Shown piece after piece: positions 17,577 through 26,353 of a DNA stretch of 64,000 nucleotides; the stretch's first letter is position 1, and the number at the start of each line of letters is the position of its first letter. Origin of the DNA: DAOUAM01 sp034433305 (lineage in GTDB: Bacteria; Chloroflexota; Dehalococcoidia; Lucifugimonadales; DAOUAM01); contig DAOUAM010000063.1 of the NCBI GenBank assembly GCA_034433305.1, forward strand, positions 62,001 through 126,000, written 5' to 3'. Under the pieces are notes generated by a model that made no database searches, had not been told where the DNA came from, and worked only from the letters and a program-made list of their open reading frames with translations. The translations under genes were made by a program, and so were the position numbers.

Positions 17577-18746
17577 CTAGGGCTTCCTGTCCAGGACGAT
17601 GTAGGCCACCTGCTCCGTCAGGGAGACATCAAACCCAGCGTCCTGGAAGTAGCGCATCATAATGTCCCTGGCGGTGAAGAAGGCCGTGCCCTGGTGGGAC
17701 TGGAAGAACCGGCACGGATGGCCGACATCCCCACCACCACAGTCGTCGCGGTGCATGGCTGCCAGAGTGCGCTGGCCTTCCTCGTCGTGGTAGAAGCGGG
17801 CGTGCCACCTCTCCTGGCCTGGGCCATGGCTGGCCCTGTGGGCATCCTGTGGTCGGAGGAAGCCATCGTCCCCCTTCAGGCACAGGTTGGAGCCTTCAAT
17901 GTAGGGCCAGCCGACCACCTCGTCGAACAAGGACAGCGTCTCCTTGAGGCCCTCTGAGTCCAGGAACACCACATTGATAATGTCGCCGCTCCTGTGAGGA
18001 GCGCCCGTGGTGCAGTCGCGCAGCCGGGTCGCGGGCAGGAGCAGGCCCCGGTAAATGGAGATGCTGTCCAGGAAAGTCCAGAAGTCGCTGGCAGCGGATC
18101 TCAGGGTGAAGAACTGGAGCCTGGGCTTGCCCGCCAGGGGGCCTTTGCCGATGGGCATCTCGTCGAGGAACTCGTCGTCCACCCAGGCGGCGGCGTAGCT
18201 GTCCACCAGGTTGGCTACCAGGTGCAGACTGTGCCACTTGCCCGCCTCCAGACCACGCCACTGGAAGGCGTCTCCCCCCGCCGTCCGGAGGCTGACCACG
18301 CCGCCGGCCGAGACATCCAGGCTGGCCGCGTGGGCCAGGTCTCCCCCGGAGCCAGCCCAGGAGAAGGCCAGGCTCGCCACAGACCCAGTCTGGCCCGGCA
18401 CAAGCTCAGGCAGCATGATAGAGGCAGTGTAGCTTGCCATTTTGAGGCCGTCCGGCAGGGCCAGTCCCCTGTGAACAGGGCCATGGAGCACCAGCGCGTT
18501 AGCACCGTCAAGGGCCACCGTATCGCTCACCATGGCCGAAGCCTCCGACGCCATGAGCGTCCAGGTATCCCCAGGGAGACGCCGTCCGGCAGGGTAGCCC
18601 TCGTAGCTCTCGGCGAACAGGAGCACGGGCAGCGCGTCAGGAGGCCGGGCAGAGCAGGCAGAGGCAATGACCAGCAGGACGGCGACGGCAGCCGCCAGAA
18701 TGCCAAGGTCGAACAGCAGGGCAAAGAGCTTCTTGCGTCGGGGCAT
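17577..18746 (-). CDS. Exported LamG/concanavalin-fold protein of unknown function
   Basis: A 389-residue protein. A basic N-terminus (MPRRKK) and a hydrophobic helix run to a lipobox-like ASAC (about residue 31), suggesting a lipoprotein or secreted protein. Residues about 40-235 look like a LamG/concanavalin beta-sandwich: FAESYEGYPAGRRLPG, GANALVLHGP, GKWHSLHLVANL, FLDSISIYRG. The remaining 150 residues contain paired cysteines (RDCTTGAPH, NLCLKGDDG, RDDCGGGD, HPCRF) and match no family I recognise. It is monocistronic and convergent with the CysRS-fusion gene. Confidence 0.6.
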   Translation of the reverse strand: MPRRKKLFALLFDLGILAAAVAVLLVIASACSARPPDALPVLLFAESYEGYPAGRRLPGDTWTLMASEASAMVSDTVALDGANALVLHGPVHRGLALPDGLKMASYTASIMLPELVPGQTGSVASLAFSWAGSGGDLAHAASLDVSAGGVVSLRTAGGDAFQWRGLEAGKWHSLHLVANLVDSYAAAWVDDEFLDEMPIGKGPLAGKPRLQFFTLRSAASDFWTFLDSISIYRGLLLPATRLRDCTTGAPHRSGDIINVVFLDSEGLKETLSLFDEVVGWPYIEGSNLCLKGDDGFLRPQDAHRASHGPGQERWHARFYHDEEGQRTLAAMHRDDCGGGDVGHPCRFFQSHQGTAFFTARDIMMRYFQDAGFDVSLTEQVAYIVLDRKP

Positions 18747-19012
18747 GCAGACAGGTCCTTACGGTCCAGGGGCGTTGGCACACCGGCGAAAGGCCGCGCC
18801 ACAGGCCAGACACGCCAGCACCGCAAGGGCCGAAAAACTCGGGCCAGGTAAGTCCTCAGGGAGTACCCTGGCCCAGTCCCAGCTTACAGGAACTGCTCAT
18901 ATAAATAAACGCCCCAGCGGCCAGATAGTCAGCAATTCCCTGGCTGGCCTGGCACGGGCCAGTGCAGAAGTCGCGCCACTTGGCCTGCAAGCATGGGGGA
19001 CCTGGAGGGGCA

Positions 19013-20194
19013 TTACGAGGCTGTCACAGAGGCGCGTACCTGGACATCCAGGCCCAGGGCCGCCTTGCCGATAATCTCCAGCGACCTGTCCTGGTTGGGA
19101 GGCATCAGCGTGGACGTGCGGACGTCCCGGAACAGGCGCTCCAGGGGATAGCGCCTGTGGGCACTGCGCCCGCCGACGGCCTGGATGGCCCTGGAAGTTA
19201 CCATGAGCGCCGCCTCCGTGGCCAGGTATTTGGCCCGGGCAGCCAGCACGGCCCGGCCCACGGGGTCGGCCTGCTCCCAGCGGCTGGCGGACTGGTACAG
19301 CACCAGCCGGGCGCCTTCCAGGGCCATGGTCATCTCGGCCACGTGCCGCTGGACGACGAGGCTGTGGGACATGGGCGCCGGGTCTGGGGCGAACTGGTGG
19401 GTGTTGCAGTACTCCATGGTGAAGTCCAGCGCCCGCTGCGCCGCGCCGATGTAAATGGCCGCGTAGCCCAGCCCGAAACCCTGGACAACGCCGGCTCTGT
19501 CGGCGCGGCCCGGCTCTCCCAGCAAGTCCTCCCTGGTCACGAAGCAGTCCTTGAACTCCACGCTGGGGCTTACCGTGCCGCGCATGCCCAGGGTGTCCCA
19601 GTCGCCGGAAACCTGCATGCCGGGCGTGCCGTGAGGGACCAGCGCCATCTGGAGGCCCAGGGGGCTGCCATTGGGGCCGCGCATGGTGCAGTGGACCATG
19701 TACCTGTGGGCCGCGCCGGCCATGGTGCAGAAGTGCTTCCTGCCGTTGATGACGTACCCGCCATCCACCGGGGCGATAACGGTCTCCACCACGCCAGTGC
19801 CACCTCGGCGCTCCGGCTCGCTGCCCCAGCTACCGAAGAGCTTGCCCTGCTGCACTACCTCGGGGTAGAGGCGGGCCTTCTGCTCAGGCGAGGCCAGCGC
19901 GTCAATGAACCGCTGCACCACGGAGTGCATGTGCAGGGTCATGGTGCTGTTGGTGCAGCCCTGGGCCAGCTTCTCGATGACCAGGATGTAGGTCAGCATG
20001 TCCAGCCCGAGGCCGCCGTACTCCCTTGGAACGGCCATGGCCAGGAAGCCATGCCGCCAGAGGTCATGCCAGCTTTCCCTGGGGTGCTCCGCCGACTGGT
20101 CGTACTGATCGGCCCGGGGCTCAAGGCACTCCCTGGCGACCCACTCGGCCTTCTCCAGGAGTTGCCGCTGCTGCGGCGTCAGGGTGAAGTCCAT
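19013..20194 (-). CDS. Acyl-CoA dehydrogenase-family flavoprotein
   Basis: A 393-residue protein with the full acyl-CoA dehydrogenase layout: N-terminal helical domain (MDFTLTPQQRQLLEKAEWVA), beta domain (FGSWGSEPERRGGTG, YVINGRKHFCTMAG) and C-terminal helical domain (IQAVGGRSAHRRYPLERLFRDVR). The start at 20194 follows AAGGAGGG. In-frame sequence upstream belongs to the neighbouring peptidase locus. Where classic enzymes have the catalytic glutamate in an IYEGT-like motif, this protein reads TSTLMPPNQD, so it may act on an unusual substrate or as a flavin monooxygenase-type relative. It lies 47 bp downstream of the S9 peptidase gene on the same strand. Confidence 0.85.
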   Translation of the reverse strand: MDFTLTPQQRQLLEKAEWVARECLEPRADQYDQSAEHPRESWHDLWRHGFLAMAVPREYGGLGLDMLTYILVIEKLAQGCTNSTMTLHMHSVVQRFIDALASPEQKARLYPEVVQQGKLFGSWGSEPERRGGTGVVETVIAPVDGGYVINGRKHFCTMAGAAHRYMVHCTMRGPNGSPLGLQMALVPHGTPGMQVSGDWDTLGMRGTVSPSVEFKDCFVTREDLLGEPGRADRAGVVQGFGLGYAAIYIGAAQRALDFTMEYCNTHQFAPDPAPMSHSLVVQRHVAEMTMALEGARLVLYQSASRWEQADPVGRAVLAARAKYLATEAALMVTSRAIQAVGGRSAHRRYPLERLFRDVRTSTLMPPNQDRSLEIIGKAALGLDVQVRASVTAS

Positions 20195-20241
20195 GGCACA
20201 CCCTCCTTGCAGGCTATGGGGCCAGGCTTCGCCAGGCAGGG

Positions 20242-22080
20242 CTAGTCCAGGCGCGGCCTGCCTCCGGAGCCATCCAGGGCGCGGTAGGCGAAGCGCAGCA
20301 TGGCCTCCTGGAACTCGATGTTCTGCTCCACGGACGGCGAGCCGTGGCCGGCGTCGAACCAGAGGACCTCTATGGGCTTGCCCAGCGCCCTCATGCGCTG
20401 CTCGTAGATTTCCACCTGGCGCGCCGGGCAGCGCGTGTCGTTGCGCCCCTGGATGACCAGCACCGGCGCCCTGACGTCCTCCACGTAGGTGAGGGGAGAG
20501 CTGGCGGCGTACCGCTCCGGGACCTCGGCCGGCGTACCTCCGAAGAGGGCGATATCGTAGGCCTTGAGTGTCTCGGCCTCGTCCTCGAACTCGATGGCCC
20601 AGTCGGCCACGGCCACGCCGGCCATGCCGCAGGCCCACAGGTCTGGACGCGTGCCCAGCGCCTGCAGGGTCAGGAAGCCACCGTAGGACCAGCCGTTGAG
20701 CAGCACCTGGTCTGGCCGGGCAATGCCCTGCTCCACCAGCCACTGCCGGGCAGCCACCATGTCCTCCACCTCCCAGTGGCCGGGGTTGCCCCATATCTTC
20801 TGCTGGAACTCCCGGCCAAAGGTGGTCGAGCCACGGTAGTTGACGCTCAGGAAGGCGAACCCGTGGTCAAGCCACGCCTGGCTCTGAGCGTTGAACATGT
20901 CGGACATGGCGAACTCTGGCCCCCCGTGGGTGTGCAGAATGGTGGGGAAAGGCCCGCTGCCCTCTGGCAGCGCCAGCCACGCCTGCACCAGCACACCGTC
21001 GGAGGACCTGAACTCCACCGAGCGCCACGGACGGCATGGTGGAACATCTCCTCCGGCCAGAAGGGTACGTACCCCCGCGCCTGTGCCAAAGGCAATGACC
21101 CGTGGCGGATGCGCCGAGTCTTGCCAGTGGGCGATCAGCTCCCCTCCAGGGCCAAAGGAGGCCCACCAGAAAGTCCCGCCAGGATGCTCCAGCCGCCTCA
21201 GGTCGCGCCGCCGGAGGTCGTACAGGTAGATGCGGGGAACGGCCCGGTAGTGCTCCATGAGCAGGATGGAGGAACCGTCCGCAGACCAGTCCTCTGGCGA
21301 CACGTCGCCCTCAAGCCCTGGAAGGGGCAGGTCCAGCCGCTCTCCGGTCGCTATATCCCAGACCACTGGCCTGTTGACCTCGTAGCGGTTGGTCCTGGCC
21401 AGCAGCCGCAGGTCGCCTGGCACCCGCGAGAAGGCGATGGCTTCCAGGCTGGTGCCGGGGCCGTCCCATAGCTCAGCTACACGCTTGCCGCTGCGGGTGT
21501 CCACGGCTACCAGGCTGTACTCCAGCCTGCCGCTGCGCTCGGTGCTCTGCATCACGGCGACCTCGCCGCCGGGAGACAGGACAGGGCCATGACACAGCCT
21601 CGGGCTACTCCAGACGGCCCTGGGCACTCCCAACGAGCCGTCCGGGGCCACGTCAACGCAGTAAAGATGCATGCCTCCGGACAGGGCCACGGTGACGCCG
21701 ATGAGGTTGCCGGCGTAGCTCACGTCCAGGCCGGCGGGGGAGTAGGGAGGAAGCTGGGGCGTGACGTCCTGGGGCGGGCCGCCTTCAAAGGGCACGCGGA
21801 CGTAGTGGCCAATCTCATTGCCCCTGGTATCGTCCAGGTACAGCACGTACTTGCCGTCGGGCGAAATCCTGCCGAAGCGCGCGCCGTCGGGCCGGTCGGT
21901 CAACTTCCTCAGGGTGCCGCTGACAACATCCCAGGCGTAGAGCTGGTACAGGCCCGACAGGTTGCTGGTCACCAGCCCACGGGTCGGCGCCGCGTCCGCG
22001 ACCCGCGCGCTCACGATGGTGGCGGCACGGAACCGCTGCTTCCAGAGCGCGGCGTCGCCAAGCTGTAGCGGCCTGAGCAT
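20242..22080 (-). CDS. S9-family peptidase (prolyl oligopeptidase-like)
   Basis: A 612-residue serine peptidase. Residues 1 to about 350 are a beta-propeller with repeated blades (SPDGKYVLYLDDTRGNEI, SADGSSILLMEHY). The C-terminal alpha/beta-hydrolase carries the nucleophile in GWSYGGF, the acid in GRNDTRCPARQ and the histidine in FDAGHGSPS. No signal peptide is seen, so it is probably cytoplasmic. It is expected to cleave short peptides or acyl-peptides. The acyl-CoA dehydrogenase-like gene follows closely. Confidence 0.92.
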   Translation of the reverse strand: MLRPLQLGDAALWKQRFRAATIVSARVADAAPTRGLVTSNLSGLYQLYAWDVVSGTLRKLTDRPDGARFGRISPDGKYVLYLDDTRGNEIGHYVRVPFEGGPPQDVTPQLPPYSPAGLDVSYAGNLIGVTVALSGGMHLYCVDVAPDGSLGVPRAVWSSPRLCHGPVLSPGGEVAVMQSTERSGRLEYSLVAVDTRSGKRVAELWDGPGTSLEAIAFSRVPGDLRLLARTNRYEVNRPVVWDIATGERLDLPLPGLEGDVSPEDWSADGSSILLMEHYRAVPRIYLYDLRRRDLRRLEHPGGTFWWASFGPGGELIAHWQDSAHPPRVIAFGTGAGVRTLLAGGDVPPCRPWRSVEFRSSDGVLVQAWLALPEGSGPFPTILHTHGGPEFAMSDMFNAQSQAWLDHGFAFLSVNYRGSTTFGREFQQKIWGNPGHWEVEDMVAARQWLVEQGIARPDQVLLNGWSYGGFLTLQALGTRPDLWACGMAGVAVADWAIEFEDEAETLKAYDIALFGGTPAEVPERYAASSPLTYVEDVRAPVLVIQGRNDTRCPARQVEIYEQRMRALGKPIEVLWFDAGHGSPSVEQNIEFQEAMLRFAYRALDGSGGRPRLD

Positions 22081-22127
22081 ACTGACCTGGCCTCCTGCTG
22101 GAGAGATAAGCGCGGGCTGCGCGGGCG

Positions 22128-22406
22128 CTAGCTCTCTCTGGCCCTGGCCCGGCAGTCCTCCACCACCTCTTTCGGGACCACTCGCAGGGCCAGCAGGAAG
22201 AGCGAGGGCACGATAATGACGTCGTCAAGCTGGCCCAGCACCGGAATGAAGTCCGGCACCAGATCGAAGGGCAGCAGGATATAGCCGATAGCCAGCGCCA
22301 GGAGGACCTTCGCCAGGACAGGAGTGCGTCGGTCGCCCAGCACCAGTCGGTACACCCGGATTTCGCGCTTGACTTGCCTTGCGGTGGCCTTCAGCTTCTC
22401 CAGCAT
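22128..22406 (-). CDS. Small DUF1232 (YkvA-like) membrane protein
   Basis: A 92-residue protein with the DUF1232 core LLALAIGYILLPFDLVPDFIPVLGQLDDVI, here split as ALAIGYILLPFDLVPD and FIPVLGQLDD, plus a C-terminal hydrophobic helix. I use the ATG at 22406; an in-frame ATG at 22442 would add 12 residues, and neither has a strong ribosome site. It lies 47 bp upstream of the S9 peptidase gene on the same strand. The function of the family is unknown. Confidence 0.8.
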   Translation of the reverse strand: MLEKLKATARQVKREIRVYRLVLGDRRTPVLAKVLLALAIGYILLPFDLVPDFIPVLGQLDDVIIVPSLFLLALRVVPKEVVEDCRARARES

Positions 22407-22599
22407 GTCCCTGCAGGCTGCCCCGAGGTAAGGCACTCGCATTTTACCGGAAGGGCCGACGGGCCGGCAACCTGGCGCCATACTCAGACGCGCCCGGCCA
22501 CTGGCCAGCGCCTTTACATACGCAGAAAGGAAAGACTGGCCCGGTGGATGAATTGCCAAGCGGCGCGGTTGCGTGTATCCTTTTGTAAGAGTGTTCACT

Positions 22600-22908
22600 A
22601 TGTCACGTGTGCGCTGGCTTGACTCACCCTTTGCCTGGGCAGTGGCTGGCTTCGGCATTGGCCTTGGCCTGGGCGTGACCCAGGTCTCGGCCTGGCTGGT
22701 GGCTGCTGGCCTGGGGCTGTTCGTCCTGTACCTGAGGCTGCACGGCCTTCCCATGCCCCGCAAGTCGGAGGAGGAGGCCGAGGGCGCCAAGGCCGTCAGC
22801 GCGGCGCCCGGGAAGAGGGAGCTCTCGGAGGGCTGGCTCTTCGCTGGCGGCCCGGCCTTCATCCTTGGCTGGATTGTGGGCTTCGTCGTCCACGGGCTGA
22901 TTTTCTAG
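22600..22908 (+). CDS. Small two-helix membrane protein, unknown
   Basis: A 102-residue protein with an N-terminal hydrophobic hairpin (FAWAVAGFGIGLGLGV, AWLVAAGLGLFVLYLRL), a charged middle (RKSEEEAEGAKAV) and a C-terminal helix (FILGWIVGFVVHGLIF). Start codon choice is weak; an upstream in-frame ATG at 22573 exists. The codon pattern and membrane topology look real, but I recognise no family. Confidence 0.55.
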   Translation: MSRVRWLDSPFAWAVAGFGIGLGLGVTQVSAWLVAAGLGLFVLYLRLHGLPMPRKSEEEAEGAKAVSAAPGKRELSEGWLFAGGPAFILGWIVGFVVHGLIF

Positions 22909-23020
22909 GCGGACTGCACCGGGGCTGCACGCCATCCCAGCGCCACGAGAGCGTGTTTCCAAACTCTTTCATCCCTTGCTGTAACCTGATCCCATGGGCG
23001 CTGGTCTGGAATGTAGGCCA

Positions 23021-23094
23021 GCCCCCTCTCTAGCTCTCCGCCAAAGGGGGCGAGAACAGTCCCTGCCCTCCTGGCGGAAGTCCAGGAAGGGGGC
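23021..23094. repeat. Double-hairpin dispersed repeat, copy 1
   Basis: Begins GCCCCCTCTCTAGCTCTCCG and ends GTCCAGGAAGGGGGC, with inner inverted repeats and the shared core GCGAGAACAGTCCCTGCC. The preceding 73 bp (22948-23020, including TTGCTGTAACCTGAT and GGCGCTGGTCTGGAATGTAG) are shared with the copy at 44652, so the full unit in these two places is about 145 bp. Confidence 0.8.
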
Positions 23095-23103
23095 GAGACG
23101 CCA

Positions 23104-23178
23104 GCCCCCTCTCTGGCTCTCCCCCAGAGGGGGCGAGAACAGTCCCTGCCCCCTTTGGGGGAAGGTCAGGAAGGGGGC
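23104..23178. repeat. Double-hairpin dispersed repeat, copy 2
   Basis: Tandem partner of the preceding copy in the same orientation: GCCCCCTCTCTGGCTCTCCC, then the core GCGAGAACAGTCCCTGCC, then AAGGTCAGGAAGGGGGC. A GC-rich tail (23178-23230) with GGCACGCTCAGGGCAGG and GCCTGTCGAGGGG follows. Confidence 0.8.
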
Positions 23179-23304
23179 CTGCCCCTTCGGCACGCTCAGG
23201 GCAGGCCCGAGCCTGTCGAGGGGAAGGGGGCATTGTAGGCCTTGCCAATCAAACGGACTTTGGAATCACGCCACGAGGCCCATGTGTGACCGGAGGCGCC
23301 GGCA

Positions 23305-24078
23305 TTGAGTAGCGGCACAGGCCCCATCAGGGCATCCCTGTTTGTTACGTGCATCGTTGACCAGTTCTATCCCGAGGTGGGCGAGAGCACGGTGCGACTG
23401 CTGCGCCGCCTGGGAGTCGAGGTGGACTTCCCGCCGGGCCAGACCTGCTGCGGCCAGCCTGCCTTCAACGCCGGCTTCTGGAAGGACACCAGGCGCGTCG
23501 CCCGGCGGTTCCTCAAGGCCTTCCAGGACAGCCAGTACATCGTCGCGCCCTCCGGCTCCTGCGCCAGCATGGCGCGCGTCTTCTACGAGGAGCTGTTCCA
23601 CGATGACCCCGCGCTGGCCCAGCAGGCCCGCGCCATCGCCCCGCGCGTGTACGAGCTTTCCCAGTTCATCGTGGACGTGCTGGGCGTGAAGGACCTGGGC
23701 GCCGCCCTGGGCAGCCACAGGGCTGCCGGAGAGCCGCGCCGGGTGACCTACCACGAGGCCTGCCATCTGCGGCGGGAGCTGGGCGCCACCATGCAGCCCC
23801 GGCTGCTCATCCGCTCGGCCCCCGGCGTGGAGCTGGTGGAGATGGAGCAGGCCGACGTCTGCTGCGGCTTCGGCGGCACCTTCTCGGTCAAGTACCCGGA
23901 CATCTCGGGGGCCATGCTCCAGGACAAGCTCAACAGCATCCGCGACACCGGCGCCAGCGCCGTCGTGGCCTGCGATTGCAGTTGCCTCATGCACATCGGC
24001 GGCGGGCTGGAGAAGCAGGGCATCCCGGTCAGGCCGGTGCACCTGGCCCAGTTGCTGGACGAGGCCACCAGCACCTGA
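23305..24078 (+). CDS. lutA: LutA/LldE-type (Fe-S)-binding protein, lactate oxidation
   Basis: A 257-residue subunit of the LutABC L-lactate oxidation complex. It has two cysteine-rich CCG domains: TCIVDQFYPEVGESTVRLL with PGQTCCGQPAFN, then HEACHLRRELG with ADVCCGFGGTFSVKYP. A TTG start at 23305 is supported by GGAGG about 8 nt upstream. It is followed by lutB (72 bp) and lutC on the same strand, the usual gene order. Confidence 0.92.
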   Translation: MSSGTGPIRASLFVTCIVDQFYPEVGESTVRLLRRLGVEVDFPPGQTCCGQPAFNAGFWKDTRRVARRFLKAFQDSQYIVAPSGSCASMARVFYEELFHDDPALAQQARAIAPRVYELSQFIVDVLGVKDLGAALGSHRAAGEPRRVTYHEACHLRRELGATMQPRLLIRSAPGVELVEMEQADVCCGFGGTFSVKYPDISGAMLQDKLNSIRDTGASAVVACDCSCLMHIGGGLEKQGIPVRPVHLAQLLDEATST

Positions 24079-24149
24079 GAAATCCGCCCGCTGCCGGGGC
24101 ATCGTACATAATCTGGACGCGGCCTGCTGCCGCTCCGTGGAGTCAGCCG

Positions 24150-25592
24150 GTGGAACCCAGGACAAGAGAGTTCAACAAGGCGGCGGCCCTGGCCCTGAAG
24201 GACGAGAAGGTCCAGGCCAGCCTCCAGGGCCTGTACAGGGGCTTCCATCAGGCACGCATCCGCGCCGCCGAGGCTACCCCCAACTGGGAGGAGATGCGCG
24301 ACCGGGCGCGGGCCATCAAGGCCCACGTCATCGAGAACCTGGACTACTACCTCCAGCAGGTGGAGAGCAGCGTCACCAGGGCCGGCGGCAAGGTCTTCTT
24401 CGCCAGCGACGCCGAGGCGGCCACCCGCTACGTCCTGGACCTGGCCAGGGCCAGGGGCGTGAAGCTGGCCATCAAGAGCAAGTCCATGGTGTCCGAGGAG
24501 ATGGACCTGGACCGCCACCTGGCTGAGGCCGGCGTCGAGGCGGTGGAGACGGACCTGGGCGAGTACATCATCCAGCTTGCCGGCGAGACGCCCTTCCACA
24601 TCATCGCCCCTGCCATCCACAAGTCCAGGACGGACGTAGCGGAGCTCTTCCAGCAGAAGCTGGGCACCCCCAGGTATGAGGAGATCAGCGATCTCACCAG
24701 GGAGGCACGCAAGCAGCTACGAGACAAATTCCTCCGGGCGGACATGGGCATCACCGGCGCCAACTTCGTCGTGGCCGAGACGGGCACCCTGGTGCTGGTG
24801 ACCAACGAGGGCAACGGCCGCATGTGCACCTCCATGCCGCGCGTCCACGTGGCCATCACCGGCATGGAGAAGGTCATACCCTCCATGGAGGACCTGGGGC
24901 TGTTCCTTCGGCTGCTCATCCGCTCGGCCACGGGCCAGCGCCTCTCCAGCTACGTGACCATGGTCACCGGCCCCCGCCGTGAAGAGGACGAGGACGGGCC
25001 TGAGGAGTTCCACCTGGTCATCGTGGACAACGGGCGCTCCCGCCTGCTGGCCGACCCGGCGCTGCGCGAGGCGCTGTACTGCCTGCGCTGCGGCGCCTGC
25101 CTCAACGCCTGCCCGGTCTATCGCAAGGTGGGCGGCCACGCCTATGGTTGGGTCTATCCCGGCCCCATCGGCGCCATAGTGTCGCCCATGCTCACCGGCC
25201 TGGGCAATGCCAGAGACCTGCCCTACGCCTCCAGCCTGTGCGGCGCCTGCCGCGAGGTCTGCCCCGTGCGCATCAACATACCGCGCATGCTGCTCCACCT
25301 GCGGCGCGAGCTTGCCGAAGGCGCCCACTACCGCTCCGAGAAGCGGGCATCGCTGAAAGAGGCGCTGGCCATGAAGGGCTGGCTCCTCTCGGTGCTCCAT
25401 CCCCTGACGCTGGAGATGGCCAACGCCGCCGGCCGCATCCTGCAGCGGCCCTTCCTCAGGAACGGGCGATTGTCCCGGCTGCCCAGGGCGCTGTCGGGCT
25501 GGACCAGGTACAGGACGTTCCCCGCCATCGCCGCCGAGTCCTTCCGCATGCGCTGGCGCAGGTACCTGGGTGACCAGGAGGAGGCCGAGTAG
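24150..25592 (+). CDS. lutB: LutB iron-sulfur subunit (LUD + 4Fe-4S)
   Basis: A 480-residue protein. An N-terminal LUD domain (about 60-300, with GITGANFVVAETGTLVLVTN) is followed by a ferredoxin-like domain with CLRCGACLNACPVYRKVGGH and SLCGACREVCPVRINIP, then a basic C-terminal extension. The GTG start at 24150 (VEPRTREFNKAAA) follows GTGGAG. An in-frame extension overlaps lutA and is not conserved. It works with LutA and LutC in cytoplasmic lactate oxidation to pyruvate. Confidence 0.93.
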   Translation: MEPRTREFNKAAALALKDEKVQASLQGLYRGFHQARIRAAEATPNWEEMRDRARAIKAHVIENLDYYLQQVESSVTRAGGKVFFASDAEAATRYVLDLARARGVKLAIKSKSMVSEEMDLDRHLAEAGVEAVETDLGEYIIQLAGETPFHIIAPAIHKSRTDVAELFQQKLGTPRYEEISDLTREARKQLRDKFLRADMGITGANFVVAETGTLVLVTNEGNGRMCTSMPRVHVAITGMEKVIPSMEDLGLFLRLLIRSATGQRLSSYVTMVTGPRREEDEDGPEEFHLVIVDNGRSRLLADPALREALYCLRCGACLNACPVYRKVGGHAYGWVYPGPIGAIVSPMLTGLGNARDLPYASSLCGACREVCPVRINIPRMLLHLRRELAEGAHYRSEKRASLKEALAMKGWLLSVLHPLTLEMANAAGRILQRPFLRNGRLSRLPRALSGWTRYRTFPAIAAESFRMRWRRYLGDQEEAE

Positions 25593-25597
25593 CCGCC

Positions 25598-26347
25598 ATG
25601 GACCCGCGAGACCAGTTCCTCCAGGCCGTGCGCCGCGCCCTCAACTGGCCCGTCCGGGCGAAGCCCGACTTCCCGCCGGAGACGGCCTACTCCCAGGACG
25701 GCAAGGCCGTGGAGGCGCGCGCCCAGGCGGTGGCCGAGCTGATGGCGGCCAGGGCCGACGAACTGCTGGCCCGGTTGCAGGAGTCGGCGGCCCAGGCCGG
25801 CTGGAAGGTGGCCCGCAAGAAGTCCCCCTCGGAGGCCGCCGCCTACATCGCCGGCCTGGCCCGCGACATGGAGGCCCGCCTGGTGCTGCGGTCGGCGCAC
25901 CCGGTGCTGGGCAGGCTCCGCCTGGATGCCTCGCTGACAGGGGCAGGCATCCGGCTGGAGGTCATGGCCATCAAGACGGCGCCGAGCAGGTCGGGGCGCG
26001 GCGACGAGCGGCGCGCGCTCCGGCAGCAGGCGGCCCGGGCCGACATGGGCGTCACCGGCGTGGACTACGCCATCGCCGAGACGGGTAGCTGCGTGCTCCT
26101 GGCCAGGAAGGGCGTCAGCCGGCTGGTGTCGCTGCTGCCGCCGGTGCACGTGGCCGTGGTGGAGCGCGGCCAGGTGCTACCCAGCCTGGACGAGCTGTTC
26201 ACCCTGCGCCGCCGCGACGCCCTCCACGAAGACCAGGGCAGCTACCTGAACATCATCACCGGCCCCAGCCGCTCCGCCGACATCGAGTACACGCTGGTCA
26301 CCGGCGTCCACGGCCCAGGCGAAGTGCACATGGTGCTGGTGGGGTAG
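25598..26347 (+). CDS. lutC: LutC LUD-domain protein
   Basis: A 249-residue LUD-domain subunit completing the lutABC set. It shows the family signature ADMGVTGVDYAIAETGSCVLL and LPPVHVAVVERGQVLPSL. It starts 5 bp after lutB, consistent with one transcript. The middle segment is Arg/Ala-rich, as in other proteins from this window. Confidence 0.92.
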   Translation: MDPRDQFLQAVRRALNWPVRAKPDFPPETAYSQDGKAVEARAQAVAELMAARADELLARLQESAAQAGWKVARKKSPSEAAAYIAGLARDMEARLVLRSAHPVLGRLRLDASLTGAGIRLEVMAIKTAPSRSGRGDERRALRQQAARADMGVTGVDYAIAETGSCVLLARKGVSRLVSLLPPVHVAVVERGQVLPSLDELFTLRRRDALHEDQGSYLNIITGPSRSADIEYTLVTGVHGPGEVHMVLVG

Positions 26348-26353
26348 GGGACA

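Larger units (their letters stand above)
22909..23304. other. Intergenic block built mostly of dispersed repeats
   Basis: A 396-bp gap before lutA. It contains a conserved leader (22948-23020), two tandem copies of the double-hairpin repeat and a tail with CGGCACGCTCAGGGCAGG. No gene is seen. Confidence 0.7.

Noticed and set aside
20195..20794. N-terminal extension of the acyl-CoA dehydrogenase frame to 20794
   Set aside because: The extension overlaps the S9 peptidase gene; a strong ribosome site and the family start MDFTLTPQQ are at 20194.
22948..23230. Tandem GC-rich repeats considered as a CRISPR array
   Set aside because: Only two units, no regular unique spacers, and the same unit occurs singly elsewhere in both orientations.
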